From contig WTFX01000009.1 of NCBI GenBank assembly GCA_011523825.1, forward strand, positions 352,420-416,419: a stretch of DNA of 64,000 nucleotides, read 5' to 3'. The notes beneath the pieces are model-generated. The model did not search any database. It saw nothing but the letters and a program-made list of their open reading frames with translations, and was not told where the DNA came from. The position numbers were made by a program, and so were the translations under genes. Shown piece by piece: positions 11,190 through 19,821 of the stretch. Source of the DNA: Microthrixaceae bacterium (GTDB taxonomy: Bacteria > Actinomycetota > Acidimicrobiia > Acidimicrobiales > Poriferisodalaceae). Position 1 is the first letter of the stretch; each line of letters starts with the position of its first letter.

Positions 11190-12566
11190 ATGAGCACTGA
11201 CCGCAGCGACGGCCCGACCAAGGTCGTTCTGGACGAATCCGAGATGCCCACCCAGTGGTACAACGTCGTGCCGGATCTGCCGGCACCGCCTCCGCCACCC
11301 CTGCATCCGGGCACCCTCGAGCCGATCGGGCCCGACGACCTGGCTCCGCTGTTCCCGATGGGGCTGATCCTGCAGGAGGTCAGCGGCGAGTCCTACATCG
11401 ACATCCCCGGCGGGGTGCTGGACGTGTACCGGCTGTGGCGGCCGAGCCCGCTGTACCGGGCGCGCCGGCTCGAAGCCGCGCTCGACACGCCCGCCAAGAT
11501 CTACTTCAAGTACGAGGGCGTCAGCCCGGCTGGCTCGCACAAGCCGAATACCGCCGTGCCGCAGGCGTTCTACAACCACGCCGAGGGTGTCACCAAGCTC
11601 ACCACCGAGACGGGGGCGGGGCAGTGGGGATCGGCGCTGGCGTTTGCCACGGCCCAGTACGGCATCGAGTGCGAGGTGTGGCAGGTGGCGGCGTCGTACC
11701 GCCAGAAGCCGTACCGCAAGACGATGATGGAGATCTGGGGCGCCCGGGTGCATTCGAGCCCGTCGGAGGCCACCGAGTACGGGCGGTCGTTGCTGGCTGA
11801 AGACCCCGATCATCCTGGTTCGCTGGGCGTGGCGATCTCTGAGGCGGTCGCCACAGCGGCTGCTGACCCGAACGCCCGCTACTCGCTCGGCAGCGTGCTG
11901 AACCACGTGCTCATGCACCAGACGGTCATCGGCGAGGAAGCGCTGCTGCAGCTCGCCAAGGTCGGCGAGACGCCCGACGTGATCGTGGGCTGCACCGGCG
12001 GCGGCTCCAACTTCGCCGGGCTGGCGCTGCCGTTCCTGCGCGAGAAGCTGGCCGGCCGGATGGACCCGACCATCCGCTGCATCGAACCGGCTGCGTGCCC
12101 GACTTTCACCCGCGGGGAGTACCGCTACGACTTCGGCGACCACGGCATGATGACCCCGCTGCTGAAGATGCACACGCTGGGGCACAGCTTCATCCCGCAG
12201 CCGATCCACGCGGGCGGGCTGCGCTATCACGGCATGTCGCCGCTGCTGTCGCACATCTACGAGCTCGGGCTGGTCGAGGCACTGGCCATCCCGCAGGAGG
12301 AGTGCTTCGCAGCGGCGATCCAGTTCGCACGCAACGAGGGCATCGTGCCGGCACCCGAGCCCACGCACGCCTTGGCTGCGGCGCTGCGCGAGGCCGAGGC
12401 CGCGAAGCAGGCCGGCACCGAGCGCACGATTTTGACTGCCATGTGCGGACACGGCCACCTGGACCTGCCGGCGTATGAGGCGTACCTCTCGGGTGCCCTC
12501 ACCGATGTGGACCTGAGCGACGAGGCCATTGCCGAGGCGATGGCGGGCATCCCCGCCGTTGGCTGA
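11190..12566 (+). CDS. tryptophan synthase beta-like protein (TrpB2)
   Basis: A PLP enzyme of the TrpB2 group, 458 residues. The N-terminal extension ([15 protein letters not shown]), the [10 protein letters not shown] region and GSHKPN with PLP-binding Lys118 are characteristic, as is the phosphate-cup [11 protein letters not shown] near residue 270. TrpB2 makes tryptophan from indole or serine without obligate TrpA partnership in some organisms. No trpA or other trp gene is adjacent, which fits TrpB2 acting alone as indole salvage or on another amine substrate. ATG 11190 has GGGAAGGA just upstream. A TACAGT at 11127-11132 is a possible -10 element. Confidence 0.92.
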   Translation: MSTDRSDGPTKVVLDESEMPTQWYNVVPDLPAPPPPPLHPGTLEPIGPDDLAPLFPMGLILQEVSGESYIDIPGGVLDVYRLWRPSPLYRARRLEAALDTPAKIYFKYEGVSPAGSHKPNTAVPQAFYNHAEGVTKLTTETGAGQWGSALAFATAQYGIECEVWQVAASYRQKPYRKTMMEIWGARVHSSPSEATEYGRSLLAEDPDHPGSLGVAISEAVATAAADPNARYSLGSVLNHVLMHQTVIGEEALLQLAKVGETPDVIVGCTGGGSNFAGLALPFLREKLAGRMDPTIRCIEPAACPTFTRGEYRYDFGDHGMMTPLLKMHTLGHSFIPQPIHAGGLRYHGMSPLLSHIYELGLVEALAIPQEECFAAAIQFARNEGIVPAPEPTHALAAALREAEAAKQAGTERTILTAMCGHGHLDLPAYEAYLSGALTDVDLSDEAIAEAMAGIPAVG

Positions 12567-12591
12567 GCGACGTTCACGAACGATCGAGCAC

Positions 12592-12607
12592 ACCGGCTGT
12601 TGCCGGT
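12592..12607 (+). terminator. candidate terminator hairpin after trpB2
   Basis: A perfect 6-bp GC stem ACCGGC/GCCGGT with a 4-nt loop lies 25 nt past the trpB2 stop. There is no U-tract, so termination strength is uncertain and readthrough into the next gene is possible. Confidence 0.4.
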
Positions 12608-12640
12608 CGGCTGCTGCCCCAGGGGTGGCAGGCTGAGACG

Positions 12641-13861
12641 GTGACCACCGGGCAGCGAGCGATTCCGTGCGTGCTGATGCGGGGCGGCACCTCACGGGGG
12701 CCGTTCTTCGCCGCTGAGGACCTGCCCGGCGATCCCGCGCAGCGCGATGCCGTGCTGACCGCGGTCATGGGCAGCCCGACGGGTCGCCAGATCGACGGGC
12801 TGGGCGGCGGCACGACCGTCACCAGCAAGGTGGCCGTGGTGGGACCGTCGTCGCATCCCGACGCCGACGTGGACTACCTGTTCGCCCAGGTCGACCCGGT
12901 CTGGGGCACGGTGGACACCAAGCCCACCTGCGGGAACATGCTGGTCGGCGTCGGCCCGTTCGCCATCGAGCACGGATTGGTGCCCGCAGGCGATCCGACC
13001 ACGTCGCTGGTGGTGCGCAATGTCAACACCGGCAGCTTCATCGACGTGGTCTGCTGCACCCCCAGCGGCGAGCCGACCTACGACGGCGACTGTGAGATCG
13101 ACGGGGTCGACGGCACGGCCGCGCCCGTGGAATTGCGGTTCCGCGGCATCGAGGGTTCGGTGACCGGCTCGATGCTGCCGACCGGTTGCGCCAGCGAGAC
13201 GATCAGGGCCGCAGGCCTCGACGTCGAGGCCACGCTGATCGACGTGGCCATGCCGATGGTGATGGTGCGAGCTGCCGATCTGGGCAAGTCGGGCCCCGAG
13301 GCCCCCGCCGAGCTCGAAGCCGACGCCGGGTTCATGGCCGCGATGGAAGCCATCCGCCGCGAAGCCGGCCAGCGCATGGGTCTCGGCGACGTGTCCCGCA
13401 GCGTGGTGCCCAAGTTCGGCTTGCTGTCGGTTGCCCGTCATGGCGGCACGATCACCTCTCGCTACTTCACGCCCACCCAGTGCCATCCGGCCCACGCGGT
13501 TTCAGGCGGCATCTGCGTGGCCGCAGCCACGGCTGTGCCAGGCACGGTGGCAGCGTCGCTGGCTCGTCCTATGGCGGGGCAGACGGGCTGCGGCGACGGC
13601 GGCGAGGCTGTGACTGCCGCGGTCGCGACTGCGAAAGGCACATGCGACCCCGCCGTCGACAGTGGCAACAGCGGCCAGTCTGTCGCCGGCGCCGAGCTGA
13701 TCGACGTGCAGATCGAGCATTCGAGCGGGTCGCTGGCGGTGTCACTCGTCGTCGACAGAGGCGAAGGCGCAGTCGGAGTCCTTTCAGGTGGGGTCACCCG
13801 CACTGCCCGCAAGATCATGTCCGGAACCGTCCACGTACCCGCTGTGGTGTGGTCGGGCTGA
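12641..13861 (+). CDS. PrpF-family isomerase (4-oxalomesaconate tautomerase / methylaconitate isomerase-like)
   Basis: A 406-residue member of the PrpF/LigU/GalD family, which catalyse 1,3-allylic or aconitate-type double-bond isomerisation. Visible family motifs are CVLMRGGTSRG near residue 10, TSKVAVVGPS with the catalytic-type Lys near residue 63, and TCGNMLVGVGPFA with the paired Cys near residue 98. It is a paralogue of the ligU gene at 18709 but more distant (RGGTSRG versus RGGTSKG, and a longer C-terminus). It is therefore probably not the lig-pathway tautomerase but acts on another tricarboxylate-like substrate. The start is GTG 12641, 74 nt after trpB2. Confidence 0.85.
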   Translation: MTTGQRAIPCVLMRGGTSRGPFFAAEDLPGDPAQRDAVLTAVMGSPTGRQIDGLGGGTTVTSKVAVVGPSSHPDADVDYLFAQVDPVWGTVDTKPTCGNMLVGVGPFAIEHGLVPAGDPTTSLVVRNVNTGSFIDVVCCTPSGEPTYDGDCEIDGVDGTAAPVELRFRGIEGSVTGSMLPTGCASETIRAAGLDVEATLIDVAMPMVMVRAADLGKSGPEAPAELEADAGFMAAMEAIRREAGQRMGLGDVSRSVVPKFGLLSVARHGGTITSRYFTPTQCHPAHAVSGGICVAAATAVPGTVAASLARPMAGQTGCGDGGEAVTAAVATAKGTCDPAVDSGNSGQSVAGAELIDVQIEHSSGSLAVSLVVDRGEGAVGVLSGGVTRTARKIMSGTVHVPAVVWSG

Positions 13862-13893
13862 CCCGTTGATCGGCCTGCCCGCCGCTGGGCTGC

Positions 13894-15204
13894 TCAGTCC
13901 CAGTCGAGCCAGAGCTCCTCGGGGCCCCGGAAGGTGATGTTCGGGAATGTCTGGTAGTCCTGCGGCGGCAGTCGCAGCGACGGCACCACCTGGGTCAGGA
14001 TCTCCAGCGCGATCCGAGCTTCCATACGGGCCAGGTTCGCCCCCAGGCAGAAGTGGATGCCCTTGCCGAAGCTGATGTGTCGGTGCGGGTCGGGACGGGT
14101 GAAGTCGTAGTCGTCGACGTCGTACTGCTCGGTGTCAGCGAACGCGCAGGGCTCCCGGTTTGCCGCTGCGAAGTTCAGGAACACCCGCGTTCCCTTCGGC
14201 AAGTGCATCCCGGCGAGTTCGGTGTCCCGGGTGGTGACGCGGCGCCAGGCCACCTGGCTGGAGTCGAACCGCAGGGTCTCCTCCACCGCTGTGGGGATGA
14301 GCGAGGGGTCGGCACACAGGGCGTCCCACTGGTCGCGCCGCGGCAGCAGGCAGCGCAGCGTGTTGCACAGCAGGTTCGTGACCGGGTCGTGGCCGGCGAA
14401 CGAGATCCCGTAGATGATCGACTCCACCTCGCGGTAGCTGAGGCCGGTGCCGCCGTCGGGGTCGGGGTCGGCATCGTGTGCATCGAGCAGTTCCGAGCAG
14501 AAGTCGTCGGTGCGGTTGCGGTGGCGTTCGGCCACGAACTCCCGGCAGTAGCGCCAATACGCCAGCATTCCCTCGGCCATATGAGCCTGCTCGGCGGCCG
14601 TGGGCTTGCCCCAGGCGAACGCCTTGCGGTTCACGCACCACGACTTCAGCATGAGGTCGTCGTCGGCCGGGAACCCGATGAAGCGGAAAACGATCTCCGC
14701 CGGCAGCGGGAACGCCACGGCCTGCACATACTCGGCCGGGGCCGGTCCGGCCAGCATCTCGTCGATCAGCTCGGTGGCCCGTGAGCGCATGTAGTCCTCG
14801 AGCGTCCGCAGGCGTCGCACCGAGAAACCGGCCCGGGTGTGCACCCGGATGCGCCCGTGGTCGGGCTCGGCACGGTTCGACATGACGGCCTGGGGGTCGT
14901 AGTCACGTGCCGACAGCACGTCTGCTGCCTCGGGCGCCAGGGGGAAGATCGGGTCCTGCACGTTGGAGGAGGCATACGTGTCGGGGTCCATGAACACCGC
15001 CTCGATGTCGGCCATGCGCGTCACCACGACGTGGCCCATCTCGGCGGCGTAGAAAACCGGGTGGTCCTCGCGCAGGCGTGCGGCGATGGGGTACGGATCG
15101 GCCAGGTACTCCTCGCTCAGCGGCGACCAGCTCTCGTGCACCGGGCATCCGGGCGGCGGGGGAGCCAGCCGATCCGGTGCGGTGTGGTACGAGTCGGTGC
15201 TCAC
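13894..15204 (-). CDS. cytochrome P450
   Basis: A soluble bacterial P450 of 436 residues. It has the heme-binding FGKGIHFCLG with Cys386 as thiolate ligand, the K-helix EETLR (Glu309, Arg312) and the I-helix string AGHDPVTN. In the I-helix the acidic residue is kept (Asp273), but the usual following Thr is Pro274, which may change proton delivery to bound oxygen. No ferredoxin or reductase gene is adjacent. The substrate is unknown. The start codon is GTG 15204. It is transcribed divergently from the tRNA-Val gene. Confidence 0.92.
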   Translation of the reverse strand: MSTDSYHTAPDRLAPPPPGCPVHESWSPLSEEYLADPYPIAARLREDHPVFYAAEMGHVVVTRMADIEAVFMDPDTYASSNVQDPIFPLAPEAADVLSARDYDPQAVMSNRAEPDHGRIRVHTRAGFSVRRLRTLEDYMRSRATELIDEMLAGPAPAEYVQAVAFPLPAEIVFRFIGFPADDDLMLKSWCVNRKAFAWGKPTAAEQAHMAEGMLAYWRYCREFVAERHRNRTDDFCSELLDAHDADPDPDGGTGLSYREVESIIYGISFAGHDPVTNLLCNTLRCLLPRRDQWDALCADPSLIPTAVEETLRFDSSQVAWRRVTTRDTELAGMHLPKGTRVFLNFAAANREPCAFADTEQYDVDDYDFTRPDPHRHISFGKGIHFCLGANLARMEARIALEILTQVVPSLRLPPQDYQTFPNITFRGPEELWLDWD

Positions 15205-15271
15205 TGGGCGGTCTCCCTGCGGAATGCCGAGCGCTTGCCAGCTTCGACAGCGCCTATCATCGTCGCTTCGC

Positions 15272-15345
15272 GGGCGATTGGCTCAGATGGTTAGAGCGCT
15301 GCCTTCACACGGCAGAGGTCACTGGTTCGAGTCCAGTATCGCCCA
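15272..15345 (+). tRNA. tRNA-Val (anticodon CAC)
   Basis: A full cloverleaf: acceptor GGGCGAT/ATCGCCC, D-arm with GGCTCAGATGGTTAGAGC, anticodon stem CTGCC/GGCAG with loop TTCACAC giving anticodon CAC (reads GUG Val), T-arm ACTGGTTCGAGTCCAGT and discriminator A. No CCA is encoded at the 3' end. A TATCAT at 15255-15260 is a plausible -10 element. The last 27 bases overlap, antisense, the 3' end of the alpha/beta hydrolase gene. Confidence 0.96.
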
Positions 15346-16239
15346 CCCCTTCGACGCAGGTTGCCGTGCCGTGGTGCCGCCGTGCTCGGCGAGATGGGCC
15401 AGCAGCAATCCGGTGAACGCGCCAGGCGCTTCGTCGGTAACGAAGTGATTGATACCCCCGAGTTCGGCGAAGCGATACGGGCCGGTCACGAAATCAGCAG
15501 TGTTCTCGGCTGCCATGCGGCCCACCGTGGCGTCCTGATTCCCCCACACGAACATCGTCGGCACGCTCACCGGTGGTGTCTCGGCCGGCTGAAGCTGCGA
15601 GCTCCCTATGGCTCGGTACCAGTTCACGGCTGCATCGAGGGCGTCGCGTTCGCCCAGCGTGGCCAGGTAGGCGTCGATGTCGGCGTCGGGCACCGCGCCG
15701 TGAGCCATGGCCCGCCGCAGGGGCGCTGCATTGTCCGCGAGCAGGTTGTCGGTTGCCTCGGGCTTCTGGAATGCGGGGTGGTGCCGCGAGCGGTGCGGTT
15801 GATCGGGGTCGTCGCGCATCGCCGCAACAAAGGCCGCAGCGTGCGGCCGTGAGATGACGCTCAGCGAGTAGACACGCTCGGCGTGGTGCGCGGCGATGAA
15901 CCACGCCAATGCCCCGCCCCAGTCATGCCCGACCACGTGGAATCGCTCTGCGCCGCAGCTGTCCGCAATCGCGAGCGCATCGGCTACCAGCAGTTCAGTG
16001 CGGTAGCTGTCGATGCCCTCAGGCCGTGCACCTACCGAGTAGCCGCGTTGGTCGGGAGCGCAGGACCGGAAGCCAGCCGCCGCCAGCGCCGGCAGCTCGG
16101 CACGCCACGTGTGCCGGGTCTGCGGGAACCCATGCAACAGCAGCACAAACTGGCCGTCAGCCGGCCCTGCAACATCGGCAGTGAAGCGAAGCCCATTCGC
16201 CTCGATCACCGTGGTCGATACATCATGCGTCACCGCCAT
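15319..16239 (-). CDS. alpha/beta hydrolase (epoxide-hydrolase-like)
   Basis: A 306-residue alpha/beta hydrolase. It has LLLHGFPQTRHTW (oxyanion HG motif, near residue 35), the nucleophile elbow GHDWGG with Asp as nucleophile (near 103) as in epoxide hydrolases and haloalkane dehalogenases, and a C-terminal GGINHFVTDEAPG supplying the catalytic His. ATG 16239 begins right before the conserved fold. The C-terminus reads GWAILDSNQ because the last codons and the TGA stop come from the antisense strand of the tRNA-Val gene, so about the last 9 residues are probably not functional and the native end may have been lost. Confidence 0.88.
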   Translation of the reverse strand: MAVTHDVSTTVIEANGLRFTADVAGPADGQFVLLLHGFPQTRHTWRAELPALAAAGFRSCAPDQRGYSVGARPEGIDSYRTELLVADALAIADSCGAERFHVVGHDWGGALAWFIAAHHAERVYSLSVISRPHAAAFVAAMRDDPDQPHRSRHHPAFQKPEATDNLLADNAAPLRRAMAHGAVPDADIDAYLATLGERDALDAAVNWYRAIGSSQLQPAETPPVSVPTMFVWGNQDATVGRMAAENTADFVTGPYRFAELGGINHFVTDEAPGAFTGLLLAHLAEHGGTTARQPASKGWAILDSNQ

Positions 16240-16318
16240 TGCCGCCAGCCTTTCTGCGAGCAATTGGCGGACAGCATGCCGTGGCAGTGCGCCACTCGGC
16301 GTGCTGCCGGAATTCAAG

Positions 16319-16346
16319 TGGTCATACGGAGATTTCGTAATACGTT
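16319..16346 (+). promoter_or_regulatory. possible promoter of the toxin-antitoxin pair
   Basis: An AT-richer patch in an otherwise GC-rich gap. TGGTCA (16319-16324) and TACGTT (16341-16346) are 16 nt apart and could be -35/-10 elements. The GTG start is 8 nt past the -10, which would give a leaderless transcript. CGTA-A-TACG nearby is a short palindrome that the RHH protein could bind. Confidence 0.35.
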
Positions 16347-16354
16347 AAAATCCT

Positions 16355-16618
16355 GTGGAGTTCCACCGTTCGGCATACAAACACGGACTCGACGAGCAGA
16401 CGATTCTCCATGCGATCAAACATGCGATCACAGTCATCGAGCTTGAGCCAGACATGGACCCACCAAGAGTGCTCGCGATCGGTCCGGACCACGCGGGGAA
16501 TTCTCTGGAAGTCATATGGCTTGAGCTCGACGACGGCGTTGAGATGGTGATTCACGCGATGCGGCTGCGACCCTCCTTCCACGAACTGCTACCGCCAGAA
16601 AGCGCAGACGACTCGTGA
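16355..16618 (+). CDS. small protein, putative toxin of a type II toxin-antitoxin pair
   Basis: An 87-residue protein beginning EFHRSAYKHGLDEQTILHAI (quoted in part), with IGPDHAGNSLEVIWLE and a C-terminal HAMRLRPSFHELLP. Proteins of this pattern are common in Actinobacteria as the first gene of a two-gene unit whose second gene is a ribbon-helix-helix protein. I do not recognise a named, characterised toxin. The strong His/Lys patterning and size fit an RNA-directed toxin, but this is inference. Its TGA overlaps the GTG of the next gene by 4 nt, so translation is coupled. Confidence 0.65.
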   Translation: MEFHRSAYKHGLDEQTILHAIKHAITVIELEPDMDPPRVLAIGPDHAGNSLEVIWLELDDGVEMVIHAMRLRPSFHELLPPESADDS

Positions 16619-16887
16619 CGACGCGACGCACCCGATCCGGTCGCGTCCTGAGCGACAGCGACCTCGATGCCCTCGCGGTAGAAGTCGAGTCAACGGAATA
16701 CGACGTCGAGGCCCTGAAGGCGCGCCGTCGAGGTCGCCCGCCACTGGGATCCGGGCCAGCAGACGTTGTCCCGGTGCGCATCGATCCTGAGCTGCGCGAG
16801 CGCATGCTGCAGGCCGCCGAGGCGTCAGGCACCACGACCAGCGACATCATCCGCAAAGCGTTGCGCCACTACCTGGACGTCGCATAG
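16615..16887 (+). CDS. ribbon-helix-helix (CopG-type) putative antitoxin
   Basis: A 90-residue protein. The C-terminal half (VPVRIDPELRERMLQAAEAS, then TTTSDIIRKALRHYLD) is a CopG/MetJ-type ribbon-helix-helix DNA-binding domain: a beta strand followed by two helices. The N-terminal half is acidic then Arg-rich (KARRRGRPPLG) and would be the toxin-neutralising part. It is translationally coupled to the upstream small protein (GTGA overlap) and probably autoregulates the pair. It is the only recognised DNA-binding regulator in the window. Confidence 0.75.
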   Translation: MTTRRTRSGRVLSDSDLDALAVEVESTEYDVEALKARRRGRPPLGSGPADVVPVRIDPELRERMLQAAEASGTTTSDIIRKALRHYLDVA

Positions 16888-16961
16888 GTGTTCGGGGGGC
16901 CTAGCTCGCAGCTTCTCTGCCTCGACGGCGCACTCCGTGTCGATGGCCCGGGAGAGGCCAT

Positions 16962-18029
16962 ATGAGTGCCCCGGCAATCATCGACTGTCACGGGCATTAC
17001 ACGACGGCCCCGCCTCAGCTCGGTGCGTACCGCGACGCGCAGCGGTCGGCGCTCGAAGCCGATCCGAACCACCTCGGTGCCAAGGGCGTGCTTGACATCA
17101 GCGATGACGAGATCCGCGACAGCATCGAGCAGAACCAGCTTCGCCTGCAGCGCGAGCGCGGCTCGGACCTGACGATCTTCTCGCCGCGGGCGTCGTGGAT
17201 GGGCCACCACGAGGGCAACGAGCACACGTCCCGGTTCTGGTCAGAGCACTGCAACGACCTCATCCGCCGGGTCTGCGATCTGTTTCCGGAGAACTTCGTG
17301 CCGGTCTGCCAGCTTCCCCAGTCGCCCGGTGTGGCCATCGACAGCTCCGTGCGAGAGCTGCGCCGCTGCGTCGAGGAGATGGGCTTCATCGGCTGCAACG
17401 TCAGCCCCGACCCCTCTGGTGGCTACTGGACCGGCCCGCCGCTGAACGATCCGTACTGGTGGCCGCTGTGGGACGCCATGTCGGAGCTGGACGTGCCCGG
17501 GATGATCCACGTCAGCGGCACCTGCAATCCGAACTTCCACGCCACCAGCTCGCACTACCTCGGCGCCGACACCACGGCGTTCGTGCAGATGATGATGAGC
17601 GACCTGTTCGCCGACCACCCCGGGCTGCGGTTCGTGATCCCCCACGGCGGGGGAGCAGTGCCCTACCACTGGGGTCGGTTCCGGGGCATGGCCCAGGACA
17701 TGGGCCTGCGGCCGCTCGACGAGTCGCTGCTGGGAAACGTGTACTTCGACACCTGCGTGTACCACCAGCCCGGCATCGACACGCTGGTCGAGGTGATCCC
17801 GCCGCAGAACATCCTGTTCGCGTCGGAGATGGTCGGCGCGGTGCGGGGCATCGACCCCACCACCGGCTTCAACTACGACGACACCAAGCGCTACATCGAC
17901 GCCGCAGACATCAGCGACGGTGCCCGCCGCATGATCTTCAGCGAGAATGCCCTGCGGGTGTACCCGCGGCTGGCTGGGGCCCTGGAAGCCCAGAAGAGCG
18001 CCGCAGCGGCGGCAGACCGGGAGGGATGA
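16962..18029 (+). CDS. ligJ: 4-oxalomesaconate hydratase (LigJ)
   Basis: An amidohydrolase-superfamily hydratase, 355 residues, that adds water to 4-oxalomesaconate to give 4-carboxy-4-hydroxy-2-oxoadipate in protocatechuate 4,5-cleavage. The N-terminus IIDCHGHYTTAP holds the HxH metal motif near residue 10, as in LigJ; other metal-site regions are GMIHVSGTC near 180, IPHGGGAVPYHWGR near 228 and ILFASEMVGAVRG near 285. The assignment is supported by the immediate neighbours: ligK overlaps its stop by 4 nt (ATGA) and ligU and ligI follow. GGGAGAGG precedes the ATG as ribosome site. Confidence 0.92.
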   Translation: MSAPAIIDCHGHYTTAPPQLGAYRDAQRSALEADPNHLGAKGVLDISDDEIRDSIEQNQLRLQRERGSDLTIFSPRASWMGHHEGNEHTSRFWSEHCNDLIRRVCDLFPENFVPVCQLPQSPGVAIDSSVRELRRCVEEMGFIGCNVSPDPSGGYWTGPPLNDPYWWPLWDAMSELDVPGMIHVSGTCNPNFHATSSHYLGADTTAFVQMMMSDLFADHPGLRFVIPHGGGAVPYHWGRFRGMAQDMGLRPLDESLLGNVYFDTCVYHQPGIDTLVEVIPPQNILFASEMVGAVRGIDPTTGFNYDDTKRYIDAADISDGARRMIFSENALRVYPRLAGALEAQKSAAAAADREG

Positions 18030-18712
18030 TGGCGGCCCGACACATCGTCAAGCGCACCATCGAGCGGGCAGACAGCGAGGTCATCGGGGGTCTGCGCGAC
18101 GCCGGCACCGCCACCGTGCACGAGGCCATCGGCCGCCGCGGCTATCTCGGCCCCGACCTGCGACCCATCCAGCAAGGCACCAAGGTCGGGGGCTCGGCGG
18201 TCACCGTGCTGTCGCATCCCGGCGACAACCTCATGATCCACGCCGCCGTCGAGGTCTGCCAGCCGGGAGATCTGCTGGTCGTGACCAACACGGCGCCCTC
18301 CACGCACGGCATGTTCGGCGACCTGCTGGCATCCTCGCTCATGGCCCGCGGCGTGGTCGGCCTGGTGATGGACGCCGGAGTCCGCGACACCCTGGACCTG
18401 CGTGCCATGGGCTTCGCGGTGTGGAGCCGGCACGTGTCATGCGAGGGCACGGTCAAGAACACCCCAGGCTCGGTGAACGTTCCCATCAGCATCAACGGCG
18501 TCATCATCGATCCGGGCGATGTCATCTGCGCCGACGACGACGGTGTGGTGGCGGTGCCCCGCAGCGAAGCCGAGTGGGCGCTCGAGCAATCCAACACCCG
18601 GCTCGCCAATGAGCAAGACAGTCGGGCCCGGCTGCGATCAGGCGAACTGGGGCTTGATCTGTACGGGCTGCGCCAGAAGCTGACCGAGCTGGGAGTGGAG
18701 TGGGTCGAGTGA
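18026..18712 (+). CDS. ligK: 4-carboxy-4-hydroxy-2-oxoadipate aldolase (LigK)
   Basis: A class II aldolase of the RraA fold, 228 residues, cleaving 4-carboxy-4-hydroxy-2-oxoadipate to pyruvate and oxaloacetate, the last lig-pathway step. Diagnostic segments are GTATVHEAIGRRGYLGP (near 30), GDLLVVTNTAPSTHGMFGDLLA (quoted in part, near 85) and VMDAGVRDTLDL with the Arg-Asp pair that binds substrate and metal. A second ATG directly follows the first (ATGATG), so the start is 18026 or 18029. The 4-nt overlap with ligJ upstream and with ligU downstream indicates tight translational coupling. Confidence 0.92.
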   Translation: MMAARHIVKRTIERADSEVIGGLRDAGTATVHEAIGRRGYLGPDLRPIQQGTKVGGSAVTVLSHPGDNLMIHAAVEVCQPGDLLVVTNTAPSTHGMFGDLLASSLMARGVVGLVMDAGVRDTLDLRAMGFAVWSRHVSCEGTVKNTPGSVNVPISINGVIIDPGDVICADDDGVVAVPRSEAEWALEQSNTRLANEQDSRARLRSGELGLDLYGLRQKLTELGVEWVE

Positions 18713-19821
18713 GCCGGTATCCCCGCGAAGTGGGGACAGCAGGCGTGCGCTGCATGGTGATGCGGGGCGGCACGTCCAAGGGCGCCTACTTCGTGGCCGA
18801 TGAGCTGCCCGACGATCCCGGCGAGCGAGATGCGCTGCTGACACGGGCGATGGGCTCGCCTGACCCTCGCCAGATCGACGGCATCGGCGGGGCGCACCCG
18901 CTCACCTCCAAGGTGGCGGTGGTGTCGCCGTCGCCGGATCCCGACGTCGACGTGGACTATCAGTTCCTGCAAGTCGGCGTGGACGACGGTTGGGTCAGCG
19001 ACCGCCAGAACTGCGGCAACCTCTTGGCCGCTGTCGGTCAGTTCGCGACCGAGCGTGGGCTGGTCACGGCCAGCGGAGCGCAGGCGTACGTGCGCATCCG
19101 CTTGGTGAACAGCGACTCGATGGCGACGGCCTCGTTCCCGCTCGACGCAGGTCTTCCCGTCTACGACGGCGACACAGCCATCTCCGGCGTGCCGGGCACG
19201 GCGGCTGAGGTGCGGCTCAACTTCGCCGACACTGCGGGTTCGTCCTGCGGGGCGCTGCTGCCGACAGGAGCGGTCAGCGACGTGATCGACGGCATCGAGG
19301 CAACCTGCATCGACAACGGGATGCCGACAGTGGTGTTGCGGGCAACCGATCTGGGCATTGCCGGCGACGAGACGCCCGCCGAGCTGGAGGCGAACCAACC
19401 ATTCACCGGGCGGATCGAGAACATCCGCCTCCACGCCGGCAAGCTGATGAACCTGGGTGACGTCAGCACCACAACCGTGCCCAAGATGACGCTGGTGTCC
19501 GCACCCCGGGCAGGCGGGAGCATCTGCACCCGCACGTTCATCCCGCACCGCTGCCACGACGCCATCGGCGTGCTGGGCGCTGTCAGCGTTGCCACCGCCG
19601 TGCGGCTGCCGGGGGGCGTCGGCGCGGAGTTGCTGCTGCCCGGCGACGACCCAGATCTCGTCGAGATCGAGCATCCCACGGGCGCCTTCGCCGCCCGCGT
19701 GGAGATTGCCAACGGCCCGGACGGCCCGGCGGTCGGGCGGTCCGGCATCGTCCGCACCGCCCGAAAGCTGTTCGACGGCGTGGTGTTCCCGCGGGCTGCG
19801 GAGCCGGGCGAGACCGCGTGA
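18709..19821 (+). CDS. ligU: 4-oxalomesaconate tautomerase (LigU)
   Basis: A PrpF-family isomerase, 370 residues, that converts the keto/enol 4-oxalomesaconate form released by LigI into the isomer LigJ hydrates. It shows CMVMRGGTSKGAYFV near residue 15, TSKVAVV with Lys68, and NCGN with Cys102. These sit 2 residues from the Lys66/Cys100 pair I recall for characterised LigU. GTG 18709 overlaps the ligK TGA by 4 nt and is preferred over GTG 18700. Position between ligK and ligI makes this, rather than the homologue at 12641, the pathway enzyme. Confidence 0.9.
   Translation: MSRYPREVGTAGVRCMVMRGGTSKGAYFVADELPDDPGERDALLTRAMGSPDPRQIDGIGGAHPLTSKVAVVSPSPDPDVDVDYQFLQVGVDDGWVSDRQNCGNLLAAVGQFATERGLVTASGAQAYVRIRLVNSDSMATASFPLDAGLPVYDGDTAISGVPGTAAEVRLNFADTAGSSCGALLPTGAVSDVIDGIEATCIDNGMPTVVLRATDLGIAGDETPAELEANQPFTGRIENIRLHAGKLMNLGDVSTTTVPKMTLVSAPRAGGSICTRTFIPHRCHDAIGVLGAVSVATAVRLPGGVGAELLLPGDDPDLVEIEHPTGAFAARVEIANGPDGPAVGRSGIVRTARKLFDGVVFPRAAEPGETA

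Noticed and set aside
11115..12695. 526-codon antisense frame over trpB2
   Set aside because: Antisense shadow of a clearly coding gene with PLP and phosphate-cup motifs; the shadow has no recognised domain.
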